39,446 nucleotides of DNA from Chloroflexota bacterium. Its GTDB lineage: Bacteria > Chloroflexota > Anaerolineae > Anaerolineales > UBA4823. Location: NCBI GenBank assembly GCA_030611505.1, contig JAUWPO010000006.1, positions 1 through 39,446 of the forward strand, given 5' to 3'. Shown here piece after piece: positions 25,617 through 34,802 of this stretch. The notes beneath the pieces were generated by a model that saw only the letters and a program-made list of their open reading frames with translations, was not told where the DNA came from and did not search any database. The first letter of the stretch is position 1. Every line of letters begins with the position of its first letter. The position numbers and the translations under genes are program-made.

Positions 25617-25650
25617 ACAATTAATAACTTATTTACTCTTTATTAATTGT
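25617..25650. promoter_or_regulatory. AT-rich 11-bp inverted repeat upstream of the two-TM gene
   Basis: ACAATTAATAA (25617-25627) and TTATTAATTGT (25640-25650) form a perfect inverted repeat with a 12-bp spacer, 50 bp before the start of the two-TM gene. The 148-bp gap (25552-25699) also contains a small hairpin near 25555-25575 and a T-run (25678-25685). It could be an operator or a partial terminator that sets the ratio of ftsZ to the downstream peptidase genes. Confidence 0.45.
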
Positions 25651-25699
25651 TGAGAGTACAAAGAAGGTAAGTGGGATTTTTTTATTTCAGGAGGCTGTG

Positions 25700-26035
25700 G
25701 TGTCGACATTAACTCCTCTCACCCTCATTTTGATTATCGTGATTGCGTTGTTTTTGCTAGGCGTGGTCACTTTCATCGGGGGGATTCTAGTATTAGCTTT
25801 TCGAACCAATAACAAAGATATAAAAACATTGGCAACACAAACAACACGCTTAGCACAAAAGGGGATTGCCGAAGATGTGGCTGGTTTAGTCGGGAATGCT
25901 TCCGCTCTACTAGAAGCCACGAATGAAATGGTTCGCACGACAACAGGTGTGGGTATCTTTTTAACAATCTTGGGAATTCTCCTGATGGGCGCTGCCTGTT
26001 GGCTTGTCCTCCAGATCCTTAAGGCAGGTATATGA
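25700..26035 (+). CDS. Small two-TM membrane protein
   Basis: A 111-residue protein with TM1 about residues 5-35 (LILIIVIALFLLGVVTFIGG), a polar and partly amphipathic middle (TNNKDIKTLATQTTRLAQ... about 37-80), and TM2 about 82-107 (GIFLTILGILLMGAACWLV). No family is recognised. The start is GTG 25700, 5 nt after CAGGAGG; the preceding GTG 25697 is too close to the SD. Its stop overlaps the start of the giant TPR gene (ATGA), so the two are translationally coupled. The size and topology would fit a membrane anchor or small oligomeric channel for the neighbours. Confidence 0.8.
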   Translation: MSTLTPLTLILIIVIALFLLGVVTFIGGILVLAFRTNNKDIKTLATQTTRLAQKGIAEDVAGLVGNASALLEATNEMVRTTTGVGIFLTILGILLMGAACWLVLQILKAGI

Positions 26036-29000
26036 AACAAGCTTTCTTTTTAACAGAATCCAGAAAGCTGTTATCACAGAGATCCTGGCATTGGATCATC
26101 GTCTCATTGCGTCAGGATCCTGTAGTATTCAACAGCTTGATGAAATCTGACTTTGGGAGACTAGCTCTTGAAACCCTTTCAGCAGAGCCTGAGGATTGGT
26201 CTCCAGCTTCTTTAAGTTTGTTGGCATTGGAAAACCCTGCGACGTTGGCAGACCTGATAGCGCTTCCATTAGAGCCGCTGCCAAAGCGGTTGAGGAGTTT
26301 GGTTGCGCATACATATGAAGATTGGTTAAACAGTCCAGATATCACGATCACCTTGCAGAAAGCTGGTTTATTAGCACTATCTCTAAGAGAACGTTTGCGA
26401 TTAACAGGATCGTGGGATGGATTGGTAGAAGAATTGAGAGATCTGGTGGTATCTTCTCGAACAGTATTGGCTTGTCTATATGGAATGATCCCTGAACCAA
26501 GCGAACTTCTAAGAGCTCTTTTAGAACAAAATGGCAATCCGCCACAACCAGATCTTGCTCTCCACGCCTTTCTTTCCAATCCGTTACCTGCAGAACTGCA
26601 GGTAGAAGTTCTTAGATTTCTACTTATAAAACATAGTCTCTCAGTTCAAATGGCTGTGTTGTCTAGATTGTCTATTGAAAGACCGTGGCTTGCTTCTAAG
26701 CTTTCTGAGGACATACTGGAAGAATTAAACATTGAGGATTTGCTCGATATAGATGTGGCTAATATCAATCCAGATGAACAATATGCGAGTGATTTGTTCC
26801 TGGATGAGCAAGCGGAGCGTTTGACACGCCTTTTTCGCATAGCCAGAATCTATGAACATGCAGATCGTTCCAATAAGGCGATCCCGGTATTATCCGAATC
26901 GATCGATATCACCAACCGTTTGCAAGCTCGTCTAGAAGCCAATCTTGCCAAAGCTGTTTCTTCAAGATCATCAGATAATGGTCGCTCAGATAATGTGCTC
27001 GATAATTGGAAGCAGGCGACCCAATTAGCATCAAATATGCCCCAGTATGCAGCCGGTCTGGCAAACGCCCTGGTCGAATCGGGTCGTATAGATGATGCCA
27101 AGGCTTATTTGGAAGCCAGACAGGTCGATACATTGCTGCCGCTTCACTCCATTCTGCCATTAACTGCTGCAAGAGTGGCGCAGAAAATGGATGATCCTGC
27201 GGCAACCCATCAGGCGGCGCAACGGGCATTTGAACTATTGAGTGATGAATGCTCTCTGGATCAGAACGAGTTTTTATCGCTTGCTGAAATCCTGGCTCAG
27301 ACGGAACAAATCGAAGAAGCTGTAAAAGTTGCTCAAACTGGAGTAAGAAAATATGCGAATGATACACACCTGCTGTCTTTTTTAGCAGGCACTCAACTCC
27401 AATACAGTAAACAGCAGGATGCTCTCGAAAACGCATATCTGGCATTTGCAGTAGATATGGTTTCCTCGAATAAACCCGGTCCCGACAACTATGATCCTTC
27501 CATTCAACGGATATTGGTGAAATGCCTGGAAGAAAACGGTGATTGGCAGACAGCATTAGAAGAACGTGTTTTGCTCGTTGAGCAGCTTGAAACACCAGCA
27601 CCTTCTGATTATCATGACATTATGTATTGTGCTCTGCAAGCCGGACATCCTAAACAAGCCATTAATATCAGCAAGTTGGCTCTTGAGATGAATCCTGAAG
27701 ACGGTGAGGCGTACTCGCTTATTGGGAAAGCATACTTGGCATTGGAAGACATTCCAGCCGCGGTTGTTAACCTACGGATGGCGACCAGTTTAGAACCAGA
27801 ACTAGCTGATGCCTGGATTGAGCTTGCAGGTGCCTACAAACTTGATGGCAAGAATTCAAAATTTTTTGAGACATTAAATGCCGCCAGTCTTGCTGCACCG
27901 ATTGCGCCAGAAGTGCACTTCGCATTAGGCGAAGCCCACTTAGAACAGAACGAACTGACTCAGGCGTTGGACAGCTTACGTAAAGCTTCAGTACTCTTAG
28001 CACCAGCATCATCTAAAAGTCAGCTCGAGGGAGAGAATCACCCCGAAGTTGAATTAAAGGCATTTGAGGTCAATTTTGATCTTGCCACAAAAATATCGTA
28101 CCGTTTCGGTCAAACCCTGAAAGAACTAGGTTATCTAAAAGAAGCGCGGCAGGTTCTGGAGACCGCTTATCAAGCGGCAGTGAATTCCGAGATCAGTCTG
28201 AACAAAGGTACTGAAGAAGTGCTTCCTGGACGGCTAGACCCAGCGCTTGCTTACCTATATGCACAGATGTTGATTGTTATGGAAGAATTTGAACCGACCG
28301 TCGAAGCCTTGGAATACGTGGTGCGTTTTCAACCGGAGAGACCTGAACCTGCGATGGATTTAGCGCGCATATTGCTGCTCTTGGATCCTTCACCCGAGCA
28401 GGCAAGAAAGGCGCTTTCTATTCTGAAGTGCGCTTTTCATTTCAATGATGATGGGCTTATCGGGGACGAAAAGGTGATAGAAAAGACCACCCTCGGTCAG
28501 CGCGCTGAAGCCCAGGCTTTGTATGCGGAAGCCTTGGCTGTCGCCGGCGAGTTTATAAATGCAAAGAACGTATTTCGAACTGCGCTGGACACCCAGGTAA
28601 TTAATGAACCAGCCTGGCGATTGCGTTTATCAATTGGTCTCAGCCGGGTTGCTATGATTCTAGATGAGCCTGAGCTGGCTCTCGCATCCCTTCAAGAAGC
28701 GGTTAAGTTAGATAACGAAAACCCTGCTGTTTATCGATCTCTTTCAGATGCTTATCTGGCGACAGGTCTGATTGACGAATCATATCAGGCTGCCAAAACT
28801 GCACTTGAATTGGATTCTGATGAGCGCGAGAATTCAATCTGGTTTGCCGAACTTATGCTGGGACTATCTGAGCAACCAGGTGTGGGTAATCAAGAATATC
28901 GGGAACAGGCAATCGAGGCTTTGAAAACCGTTATCCGGTTTGAGCCCTCTCGTACCGATTTTGTAATTCGCCTCGCCGACCTACAAAGAAAGGTAGGAGA

Positions 29001-31809
29001 TAAGACAGGCGCCCTCGAATCATACAAAAAATTCGCTGAGCTTGATAATCTCGTTGGTAGTGCTTCCGAGCCGGACATCCTGTTAGCATCGCACTGTCTT
29101 ACTGATTTGGATGAACCACGTATTGCAATAGGTTTGCTCGAGCGCGTTATCGAACAGAGCAAATCGGACGAGAATGATGGCAGCGAATCCAGTCATTTAG
29201 ATCTGTCGGGATTTTACCTCGAATTGGCAAACATCTACCATTTAATCGGCGACTTTGGACAAGCTGTACTTACTATGGACAGAGCAATTGAAGCTTATCC
29301 TCAAAATCCTGAATTGTACATAAAAAAAATATGTTTGCTCAAGGAGATGCAAGACACAAGATCAGCCATCGAGAACACGGAACGTGCATTGAGCCTGTTC
29401 CCCGCGAATTCAATGCTCAATCAAACAGCGGCGATGCTTCATTATAACGAAGGTGAATTGTCAAAAGCTGTGCAATATTCGGAGATAGCAATTTCTGCAT
29501 TAGGTAAAAGTGATAACGTTAAGAACAATGATCTAGCACTGTTGCGTGCTGCTGAATTGGCTCGTGCTGCCCTCGAGCCTGAACGGTCATTGACTTATTT
29601 ATCAGATATCAATGGGGAGAAAGAACCAATTGGCGGACTTGCAGGAGCATGCTTGAAGGCGGAAGCAGCGTTGGATATTGGTGATGTCCAAGCGGCAGTC
29701 GAAGCATTACAGGAAGCACAAAATTTGAACCCCGGATATCCTCGGGTTATGGCTATTCAAGCCCGACTCTTAGGTGAGAAGCAAGGAATTTTAAAGGCAG
29801 TTAACCTGTTGTCGACCCTCAAACGTGAACTTGAAGAATTTGAGATCGATGGTGAATCCCAGGAAGACAACCTAACCCCCTTACATCCATATATGAATTA
29901 TCGTGCAGTCGGCGAAGCGTGCTTAGCGCTTGGTGATTGGGAGAACGCTGTGAAACTGTTGTCACACGTGGCGAACAGGGTTCCTCAAGAACCGATTTCA
30001 CATATGCAGTTAGCGCAGGCTTTGGTGCTGCGCGCTGAGACTCAAAAATTCAGTCAAATGATGCAAGTTAAAAACCATGCACCTGGATGTGCAGCCTTAG
30101 AAGATGAAGCGCGAGTATCTTTTGAAGAGGCTCTCAATGAAGTAGAAAAGCGGGTTGGAGAGCTTGTAAACAACGAAGGAGCTCAAGCGGCTCGCTCAGA
30201 AGGTGAGAAAGCCTTACAGACGGCAGCAATTTGGCGAGCACGAGGTCATGCTGTTTTCACTCCTAATATTGAAAATGCCCAGTACTTAGAGAGAACGTTG
30301 TTTAACAGCGATCCTGATCCAGAACTACTAGCAGCTTATTTTTTAGTTTTAAGGGACATTGGTGATCACTCTAAGACCAAAGAAATTACGAAAGGGAATT
30401 GGCGATTTCTTTCAAATGGCAGCAATATCGGCGAACACCCATTGGTACTCAGTTTGTTGGCGCTGCTTCAAGCTGAAGACAACCCTGAACGAGCTTTGGA
30501 AAATGCCATTCTTTCTGTGAAAAAAGTTGCTGATTTCAGAAATCTCCGTTTGCTCCAAACGCCGATGGCAAATTACCTGGTAGCTAAATTGGCTTTCCAA
30601 CATGAAGATTTCTCACTAGCGCTTGATGCTGTTCAGAGTGCTTTAGAAATTTGGCCTGATGAACCAGATTGGTGTGCATTGGCATCTGAGATATATCGAA
30701 GTCGTGATGAGAAGACAGGTTTGCCAAATTTGAGTGAAGCTGTGAAGTATTTAGAGAAAGCGGTCAAACTTGAACCTAAACAAATGACTCTTTACATGCA
30801 CCTTGGTCAAGTCTATCTTGAGAGCGGTGATAGCGTTCAAGCCATGCAGGTCCTGGAGCAAGCAACTCGTCTAAATCCTGAGCATTCAGAAGCATGGATC
30901 CAATTAGCTGAAGCTCAATTAGCAGCCGGTCGCTTAGATTTAGCGGTGGAAAGTACTAACCAGGCACTCGAAAATGCGGATAACCCCGTCAAACCGTTGC
31001 TTTTACTTGGGGAGATTGAGCTGCAGAGTGAAAATCCGATGGGGGCATATAAAATTGTACAAAGCTTATTAAGTACTGAGCCAGACCATCCCGATGCATT
31101 GCTTCTTCTGGCGCGCGTACTTGTATCTCTCGAGCGGTCCGAAGAAGCCATAGAGATATTAGAAGCAGCGATTCCCTCTATAAAGGATCCACTGCCCTTT
31201 CAACTTGAACTTATTCGACTAACAGGACGAGTACATGGACGGGAAGCTGCCCTGACTCTCTTACAAGGACTGTCCGAACAGTATCCAAACCAACCCAATG
31301 TATTGGCTTTTATGGCGAAGTTCCTCCTCGAACAGGAAGAATTTGACCAGGCGGTCATTGCTGCAAAACAGGCTTTGTTGTCCGTAAATGGAGAACTTTC
31401 CGCTATAGAAAAATCCGAGCTTCATTACTTGGTCGGTCGTCAATCACGGGATGCGGGGCAACTCGACCAGGCAGTGCACCATTTAAGCCTCGCCATTCAA
31501 CATGACCCGAACCAGATAGAATCTTATTTAGAATTAGGACAGGTATATCAGGACCGCAGACAGCACCAGGATGCCTTGAGTACCTTTCAGAAGGCTATCA
31601 ATCTGTCGACCGAGGATTACCGGTCTTATTATTTTGCAGGTTTAGCCTTGAAAGATGGGAAAGATTACGCCGGCGCCGAAAATATGTTAAGACGGGCTTC
31701 TCAATTAGCTCCAGATGAGCCTCATGTCCATCGCTTATTAAGCGCTGTTGCTGCGCTGGATCTCATTCACAACCATCAATTGGTTCCCAAAGAAATTCCG
31801 ATATCATGA
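26032..31809 (+). CDS. Giant TPR-repeat protein (1925 residues)
   Basis: A 1925-residue, acidic, soluble protein. Residues 1 to about 260 are leucine-rich and helical but not TPR (LLALENPATLADLIALPLEP). From about 270 onward there are many TPR units, clearest at about 558-680 (GEAYSLIGKAYLALEDIPAA...), 930-1000, 1585-1720 (LYMHLGQVYLESGDSVQAM...) and 1830-1915. There is no signal peptide, no TM and no catalytic motif. TPR solenoids of this size form large superhelical scaffolds. It starts at ATG 26032, overlapping the two-TM stop, and its stop TGA 31807-31809 overlaps the peptidase start (ATGA). It is a likely binding and control scaffold for the peptidase, comparable in plan to the helical arm of eukaryotic separase, though no homology is claimed. 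Confidence 0.92.
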   Translation: MKQAFFLTESRKLLSQRSWHWIIVSLRQDPVVFNSLMKSDFGRLALETLSAEPEDWSPASLSLLALENPATLADLIALPLEPLPKRLRSLVAHTYEDWLNSPDITITLQKAGLLALSLRERLRLTGSWDGLVEELRDLVVSSRTVLACLYGMIPEPSELLRALLEQNGNPPQPDLALHAFLSNPLPAELQVEVLRFLLIKHSLSVQMAVLSRLSIERPWLASKLSEDILEELNIEDLLDIDVANINPDEQYASDLFLDEQAERLTRLFRIARIYEHADRSNKAIPVLSESIDITNRLQARLEANLAKAVSSRSSDNGRSDNVLDNWKQATQLASNMPQYAAGLANALVESGRIDDAKAYLEARQVDTLLPLHSILPLTAARVAQKMDDPAATHQAAQRAFELLSDECSLDQNEFLSLAEILAQTEQIEEAVKVAQTGVRKYANDTHLLSFLAGTQLQYSKQQDALENAYLAFAVDMVSSNKPGPDNYDPSIQRILVKCLEENGDWQTALEERVLLVEQLETPAPSDYHDIMYCALQAGHPKQAINISKLALEMNPEDGEAYSLIGKAYLALEDIPAAVVNLRMATSLEPELADAWIELAGAYKLDGKNSKFFETLNAASLAAPIAPEVHFALGEAHLEQNELTQALDSLRKASVLLAPASSKSQLEGENHPEVELKAFEVNFDLATKISYRFGQTLKELGYLKEARQVLETAYQAAVNSEISLNKGTEEVLPGRLDPALAYLYAQMLIVMEEFEPTVEALEYVVRFQPERPEPAMDLARILLLLDPSPEQARKALSILKCAFHFNDDGLIGDEKVIEKTTLGQRAEAQALYAEALAVAGEFINAKNVFRTALDTQVINEPAWRLRLSIGLSRVAMILDEPELALASLQEAVKLDNENPAVYRSLSDAYLATGLIDESYQAAKTALELDSDERENSIWFAELMLGLSEQPGVGNQEYREQAIEALKTVIRFEPSRTDFVIRLADLQRKVGDKTGALESYKKFAELDNLVGSASEPDILLASHCLTDLDEPRIAIGLLERVIEQSKSDENDGSESSHLDLSGFYLELANIYHLIGDFGQAVLTMDRAIEAYPQNPELYIKKICLLKEMQDTRSAIENTERALSLFPANSMLNQTAAMLHYNEGELSKAVQYSEIAISALGKSDNVKNNDLALLRAAELARAALEPERSLTYLSDINGEKEPIGGLAGACLKAEAALDIGDVQAAVEALQEAQNLNPGYPRVMAIQARLLGEKQGILKAVNLLSTLKRELEEFEIDGESQEDNLTPLHPYMNYRAVGEACLALGDWENAVKLLSHVANRVPQEPISHMQLAQALVLRAETQKFSQMMQVKNHAPGCAALEDEARVSFEEALNEVEKRVGELVNNEGAQAARSEGEKALQTAAIWRARGHAVFTPNIENAQYLERTLFNSDPDPELLAAYFLVLRDIGDHSKTKEITKGNWRFLSNGSNIGEHPLVLSLLALLQAEDNPERALENAILSVKKVADFRNLRLLQTPMANYLVAKLAFQHEDFSLALDAVQSALEIWPDEPDWCALASEIYRSRDEKTGLPNLSEAVKYLEKAVKLEPKQMTLYMHLGQVYLESGDSVQAMQVLEQATRLNPEHSEAWIQLAEAQLAAGRLDLAVESTNQALENADNPVKPLLLLGEIELQSENPMGAYKIVQSLLSTEPDHPDALLLLARVLVSLERSEEAIEILEAAIPSIKDPLPFQLELIRLTGRVHGREAALTLLQGLSEQYPNQPNVLAFMAKFLLEQEEFDQAVIAAKQALLSVNGELSAIEKSELHYLVGRQSRDAGQLDQAVHHLSLAIQHDPNQIESYLELGQVYQDRRQHQDALSTFQKAINLSTEDYRSYYFAGLALKDGKDYAGAENMLRRASQLAPDEPHVHRLLSAVAALDLIHNHQLVPKEIPIS

Positions 31810-34637
31810 AAATAAGTCATAATCCACCTGCTTCTAATAATCACAAAATATCTCGTGAGCGCTATTTGAACATTGTGCGCGCATCTCTGACGGTTGGTCA
31901 GACAAGTTTTGCTCGCGATATGGTCTTAAATTGGTTGGCGAATTACCCAGGAGATTTGTATGCTGGATTGCTCTACGCCGAAGTGTTTATGGGTGAAAAC
32001 CGCTTCAGGCAGTCAATGCAGGTTTCACGTGGTTTGTTAAAGGTGGATCCTGAATTTCTTACTGCTGCGCAATTGCTTCAACGGACACAGGATTTGATTC
32101 TTAATTATCAGGAGTACTCGAAAAATGGAGGCTTCGACCACGAACCTGGTTTAGATATCTCAAGAATAAAGGCTGAAAGGGCGAACCTTTCAACCTGGGT
32201 TTACTCCATAAGTGGGGAGGTAGGCAAAGAAAGCGATCTATTACCCTGGGGGAGTCCATTGCGATCTGCACGTCAGGCGTTAAAACAAGGTGATCTTGAT
32301 CGAGCTGAGGAATTGATCCGCCAAGCTCTGAGTGTTGAACTAACACCGCTGCTAGCTGTGGTCACTCACCTGGAATACTTGCAAGCGAATGGCTCGATAC
32401 CGCTGCAGTCAAAGCTCGAGATTGCCCACGAATATCACCAACGCTGGTCGGATTGCCTGGTGTGTAAACTTTCGCTAGCTCACTGGCTGATGGAATTCGG
32501 GAAAGGAGACCGGGCAGTTGTCCTCCTACACGAAGCCGCGGCGCGCGATGTGAGCGGGCAAGTTCCAGCGCGCCTGTGGAATGGCTCTAATCCTTATCAT
32601 AAAATCTGGCCTCGGCATTTAGAGTTAGCTTTGGAAGCTCCAATCCCAGCGGAAGTTGCAGCTTATTTAGGTTGGAACCGGATTGAAGGTGGAACCATTC
32701 CTTCTGGGGATGTTGATTTGAATCCATTGATAAGTGAATTGTATGAAGATCTTATCGAAGCATCCAGTTCTGAACCGGAGTTGGAGGACTTCATCCCGGC
32801 TGCAGCAACGATCACAGCATCACGGTTAGATTCGCAATACTCCACTGATGAAGGAGAAAAAGACTCGCCCTCCGGGGATTCAAGCTCACTGTTAGAGTCC
32901 AAAATCAGTGCGGATGTGACTTACCAAGCCAGAGAAGAAATTGAACGTTTGGCAGTGAAGAGGAACCTACCAGGGGTGACTAAACTTGATGGTCGCTATC
33001 CGGTTTATGTGGTTATTTCTCTACGCTCCAGGTTGGTAGAAAAATATGGGGAGAAAAACACTGACATTCTAGAAGACGAGATGAAGCGTTTGGTGAAAGC
33101 CGTTCAAGCATATCCGCGCTGGGGGTCTCTGATGTTGTTTGCTGATGATCCTGTTTGCCTGGAGCCGTATAGTATCCAACCTGTTGAGACCGTTGATCCC
33201 TGGGCGATAAAATTGGCAATAGCGGACCTTGATACAGCACTTGCAAAGGTTGGTGAAATGATTGGCGCATTGCTGATTGTTGGTGGACCAGAAATAATTC
33301 CGTTTCATAATCTGCCCAATCCTGTGGATGACCTGGATATGGATGTCCCCTCTGACAACCCTTATGGGACCCGAGACGAGAATTACTTCATACCTGAGTG
33401 GCCTGTGGGTCGTCTCCCGGGTGGAACCGGACCTGATATAAGCTTGCTGTACGAGCAGTTAAAACGGATCGCGGATTGTCATTCCGGTCAATCCAAACGT
33501 GCCGCTGGTCGAAAGAATTGGTTGAGCAGGTTTACGAATTGGATAATTTCGAGTTTCAGTACGCAAAAGAAAAGCTATGGTTATACAGCAGCCATTTGGA
33601 AGCAAGCTTCATTAAAAGTATTTCGCCCAATTGGTGACTCAAAGGCAATGTTTGTATCCCCCCCTTATGGTTTTGATGGTGCGTGCGTGAACTCGTCCTC
33701 TGAACACAGAAAGAGCGGTCGTAACAAGCAGAAGCGGGTACGATTGCCGAAAAGTCGTTTAGGTTATTACAACCTGCACGGATTGGTTGATGCCGCTGAA
33801 TGGTACGGTCAGAGCGATCCAATAGATCATGCAGATGGTCCCGACTATCCCATAGCGCTCCGGCCTCAGGATTTTGGTGTAAATGGTCGTAAGAAAACCG
33901 CCAGGAGTCCACAGATTGTATTCAGCGAAGCTTGTTACGGCGTGCACATCATCGAAAAATCGTTGGAAGAGGCTATGGCTCTGAAATTCTTACAATCAGG
34001 CAGCAAAGTGATAGTTGGTTCAACCTGTATGTCATATGGTTCTATCGCCCCGCCGTTGATTGCCGCCGATTTATTGGGATTTCAATTTTGGAAATTCTTG
34101 CACGACGGTTTGCCTGCCGGTGAAGCGCTGAAACAGGCAAAAATATCTCTGGCGAGCGAAATGCACCATCGACAGGGTTACCTGGATGGTGAGGACCAGA
34201 AAACGTTGATCTCTTTCGTGTTATACGGAGACCCTCTGGATAAGCTATTTAATGGCTACAAAGGACCAAAATCCATCCAAAGGCAGATTGATCCTGATGA
34301 AATTAACATAGTATGCGATCGCTCACTTGAGACGGATGCCCCAAAACCGATTCCGGTCGAAGTATTAGGGAATGTTAAGCAGATACTCAAACAATACCTG
34401 CCCGGTATGGCGGATGCGCAGTTGACGTATTGCCAGGAACGAGGTCAATGCGGTGGGAATGGTCATAATTGTCCGACCAGTCAATTAGAGGTCAGAGCTC
34501 ATTCTCGGATGCATTCACCACGCAGCCTGATTACTATTAATAAAAATGTTACTCGGGAGAGTCGCAGCCATCCACAATACGCCCGCTTGACATTGAACGG
34601 GGAGGGGAAGTTGGTTAAGTTGGTTGTATCGCGGTGA
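31806..34637 (+). CDS. TPR plus caspase/gingipain-like (clan CD, C25/CHAT-type) cysteine peptidase
   Basis: A 943-residue protein. Residues 1-310 are TPR-like (GQTSFARDMVLNWLANYPGD). About 310-385 is a Ser/Glu-rich acidic linker. About 397-820 is a clan-CD peptidase: GGPEIIPF (493-500), DNPYGTRDENYF, VGRLPGG (534-540), catalytic His658 in YYNLHG, and catalytic Cys710 in FSEACYG, 52 residues apart as in C25/CHAT enzymes. The motif SCMSYGSIAP follows. About 830-943 is a Cys-containing tail ending ARLTLNGEGKLVKLVVSR, shared with the 90-residue protein. There is no signal peptide, so it should act in the cytoplasm, unlike secreted gingipains. It is coupled by ATGA to the giant TPR gene and followed by a terminator. 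Substrate unknown. Confidence 0.88.
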   Translation: MKISHNPPASNNHKISRERYLNIVRASLTVGQTSFARDMVLNWLANYPGDLYAGLLYAEVFMGENRFRQSMQVSRGLLKVDPEFLTAAQLLQRTQDLILNYQEYSKNGGFDHEPGLDISRIKAERANLSTWVYSISGEVGKESDLLPWGSPLRSARQALKQGDLDRAEELIRQALSVELTPLLAVVTHLEYLQANGSIPLQSKLEIAHEYHQRWSDCLVCKLSLAHWLMEFGKGDRAVVLLHEAAARDVSGQVPARLWNGSNPYHKIWPRHLELALEAPIPAEVAAYLGWNRIEGGTIPSGDVDLNPLISELYEDLIEASSSEPELEDFIPAAATITASRLDSQYSTDEGEKDSPSGDSSSLLESKISADVTYQAREEIERLAVKRNLPGVTKLDGRYPVYVVISLRSRLVEKYGEKNTDILEDEMKRLVKAVQAYPRWGSLMLFADDPVCLEPYSIQPVETVDPWAIKLAIADLDTALAKVGEMIGALLIVGGPEIIPFHNLPNPVDDLDMDVPSDNPYGTRDENYFIPEWPVGRLPGGTGPDISLLYEQLKRIADCHSGQSKRAAGRKNWLSRFTNWIISSFSTQKKSYGYTAAIWKQASLKVFRPIGDSKAMFVSPPYGFDGACVNSSSEHRKSGRNKQKRVRLPKSRLGYYNLHGLVDAAEWYGQSDPIDHADGPDYPIALRPQDFGVNGRKKTARSPQIVFSEACYGVHIIEKSLEEAMALKFLQSGSKVIVGSTCMSYGSIAPPLIAADLLGFQFWKFLHDGLPAGEALKQAKISLASEMHHRQGYLDGEDQKTLISFVLYGDPLDKLFNGYKGPKSIQRQIDPDEINIVCDRSLETDAPKPIPVEVLGNVKQILKQYLPGMADAQLTYCQERGQCGGNGHNCPTSQLEVRAHSRMHSPRSLITINKNVTRESRSHPQYARLTLNGEGKLVKLVVSR

Positions 34638-34685
34638 GAGATGTTACCGGGAATCTACCAACCCGGATTTTAGATGGTCTTCTGA

Positions 34686-34710
34686 ACGGGCGATTATCGC
34701 CCGTTTTTTT
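34686..34710 (+). terminator. Rho-independent terminator of the ftsZ-peptidase unit
   Basis: ACGGGCGA (34686-34693) / TCGCCCGT (34697-34704) with loop TTA, followed by a T7 run (34704-34710). It lies 49 bp after the peptidase stop and isolates the unit from the next gene. Confidence 0.92.
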
Positions 34711-34751
34711 ATTATTAATTGATTAGCGGGGGATTTCCTATCATTTAATCA

Positions 34752-34760
34752 TGGTATGAT
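34752..34760 (+). promoter_or_regulatory. Extended -10 promoter of the serine hydrolase gene
   Basis: TGGTATGAT (TATGAT 34755-34760 with the TG extension) lies 43 bp before the TTG start and after the terminator. No clear -35 is visible. Confidence 0.5.
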
Positions 34761-34802
34761 ATTTGGCTGGTTGTCAGAAACATCATCATTTTGGAGAGGG
34801 TG

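Noticed and set aside
26909-27601. 230-codon minus-strand open frame inside the giant TPR gene
   Set aside because: Antisense to coupled, repeat-rich coding sequence; its translation is low in pattern and rich in His, Gln and Cys, as expected for a shadow frame.
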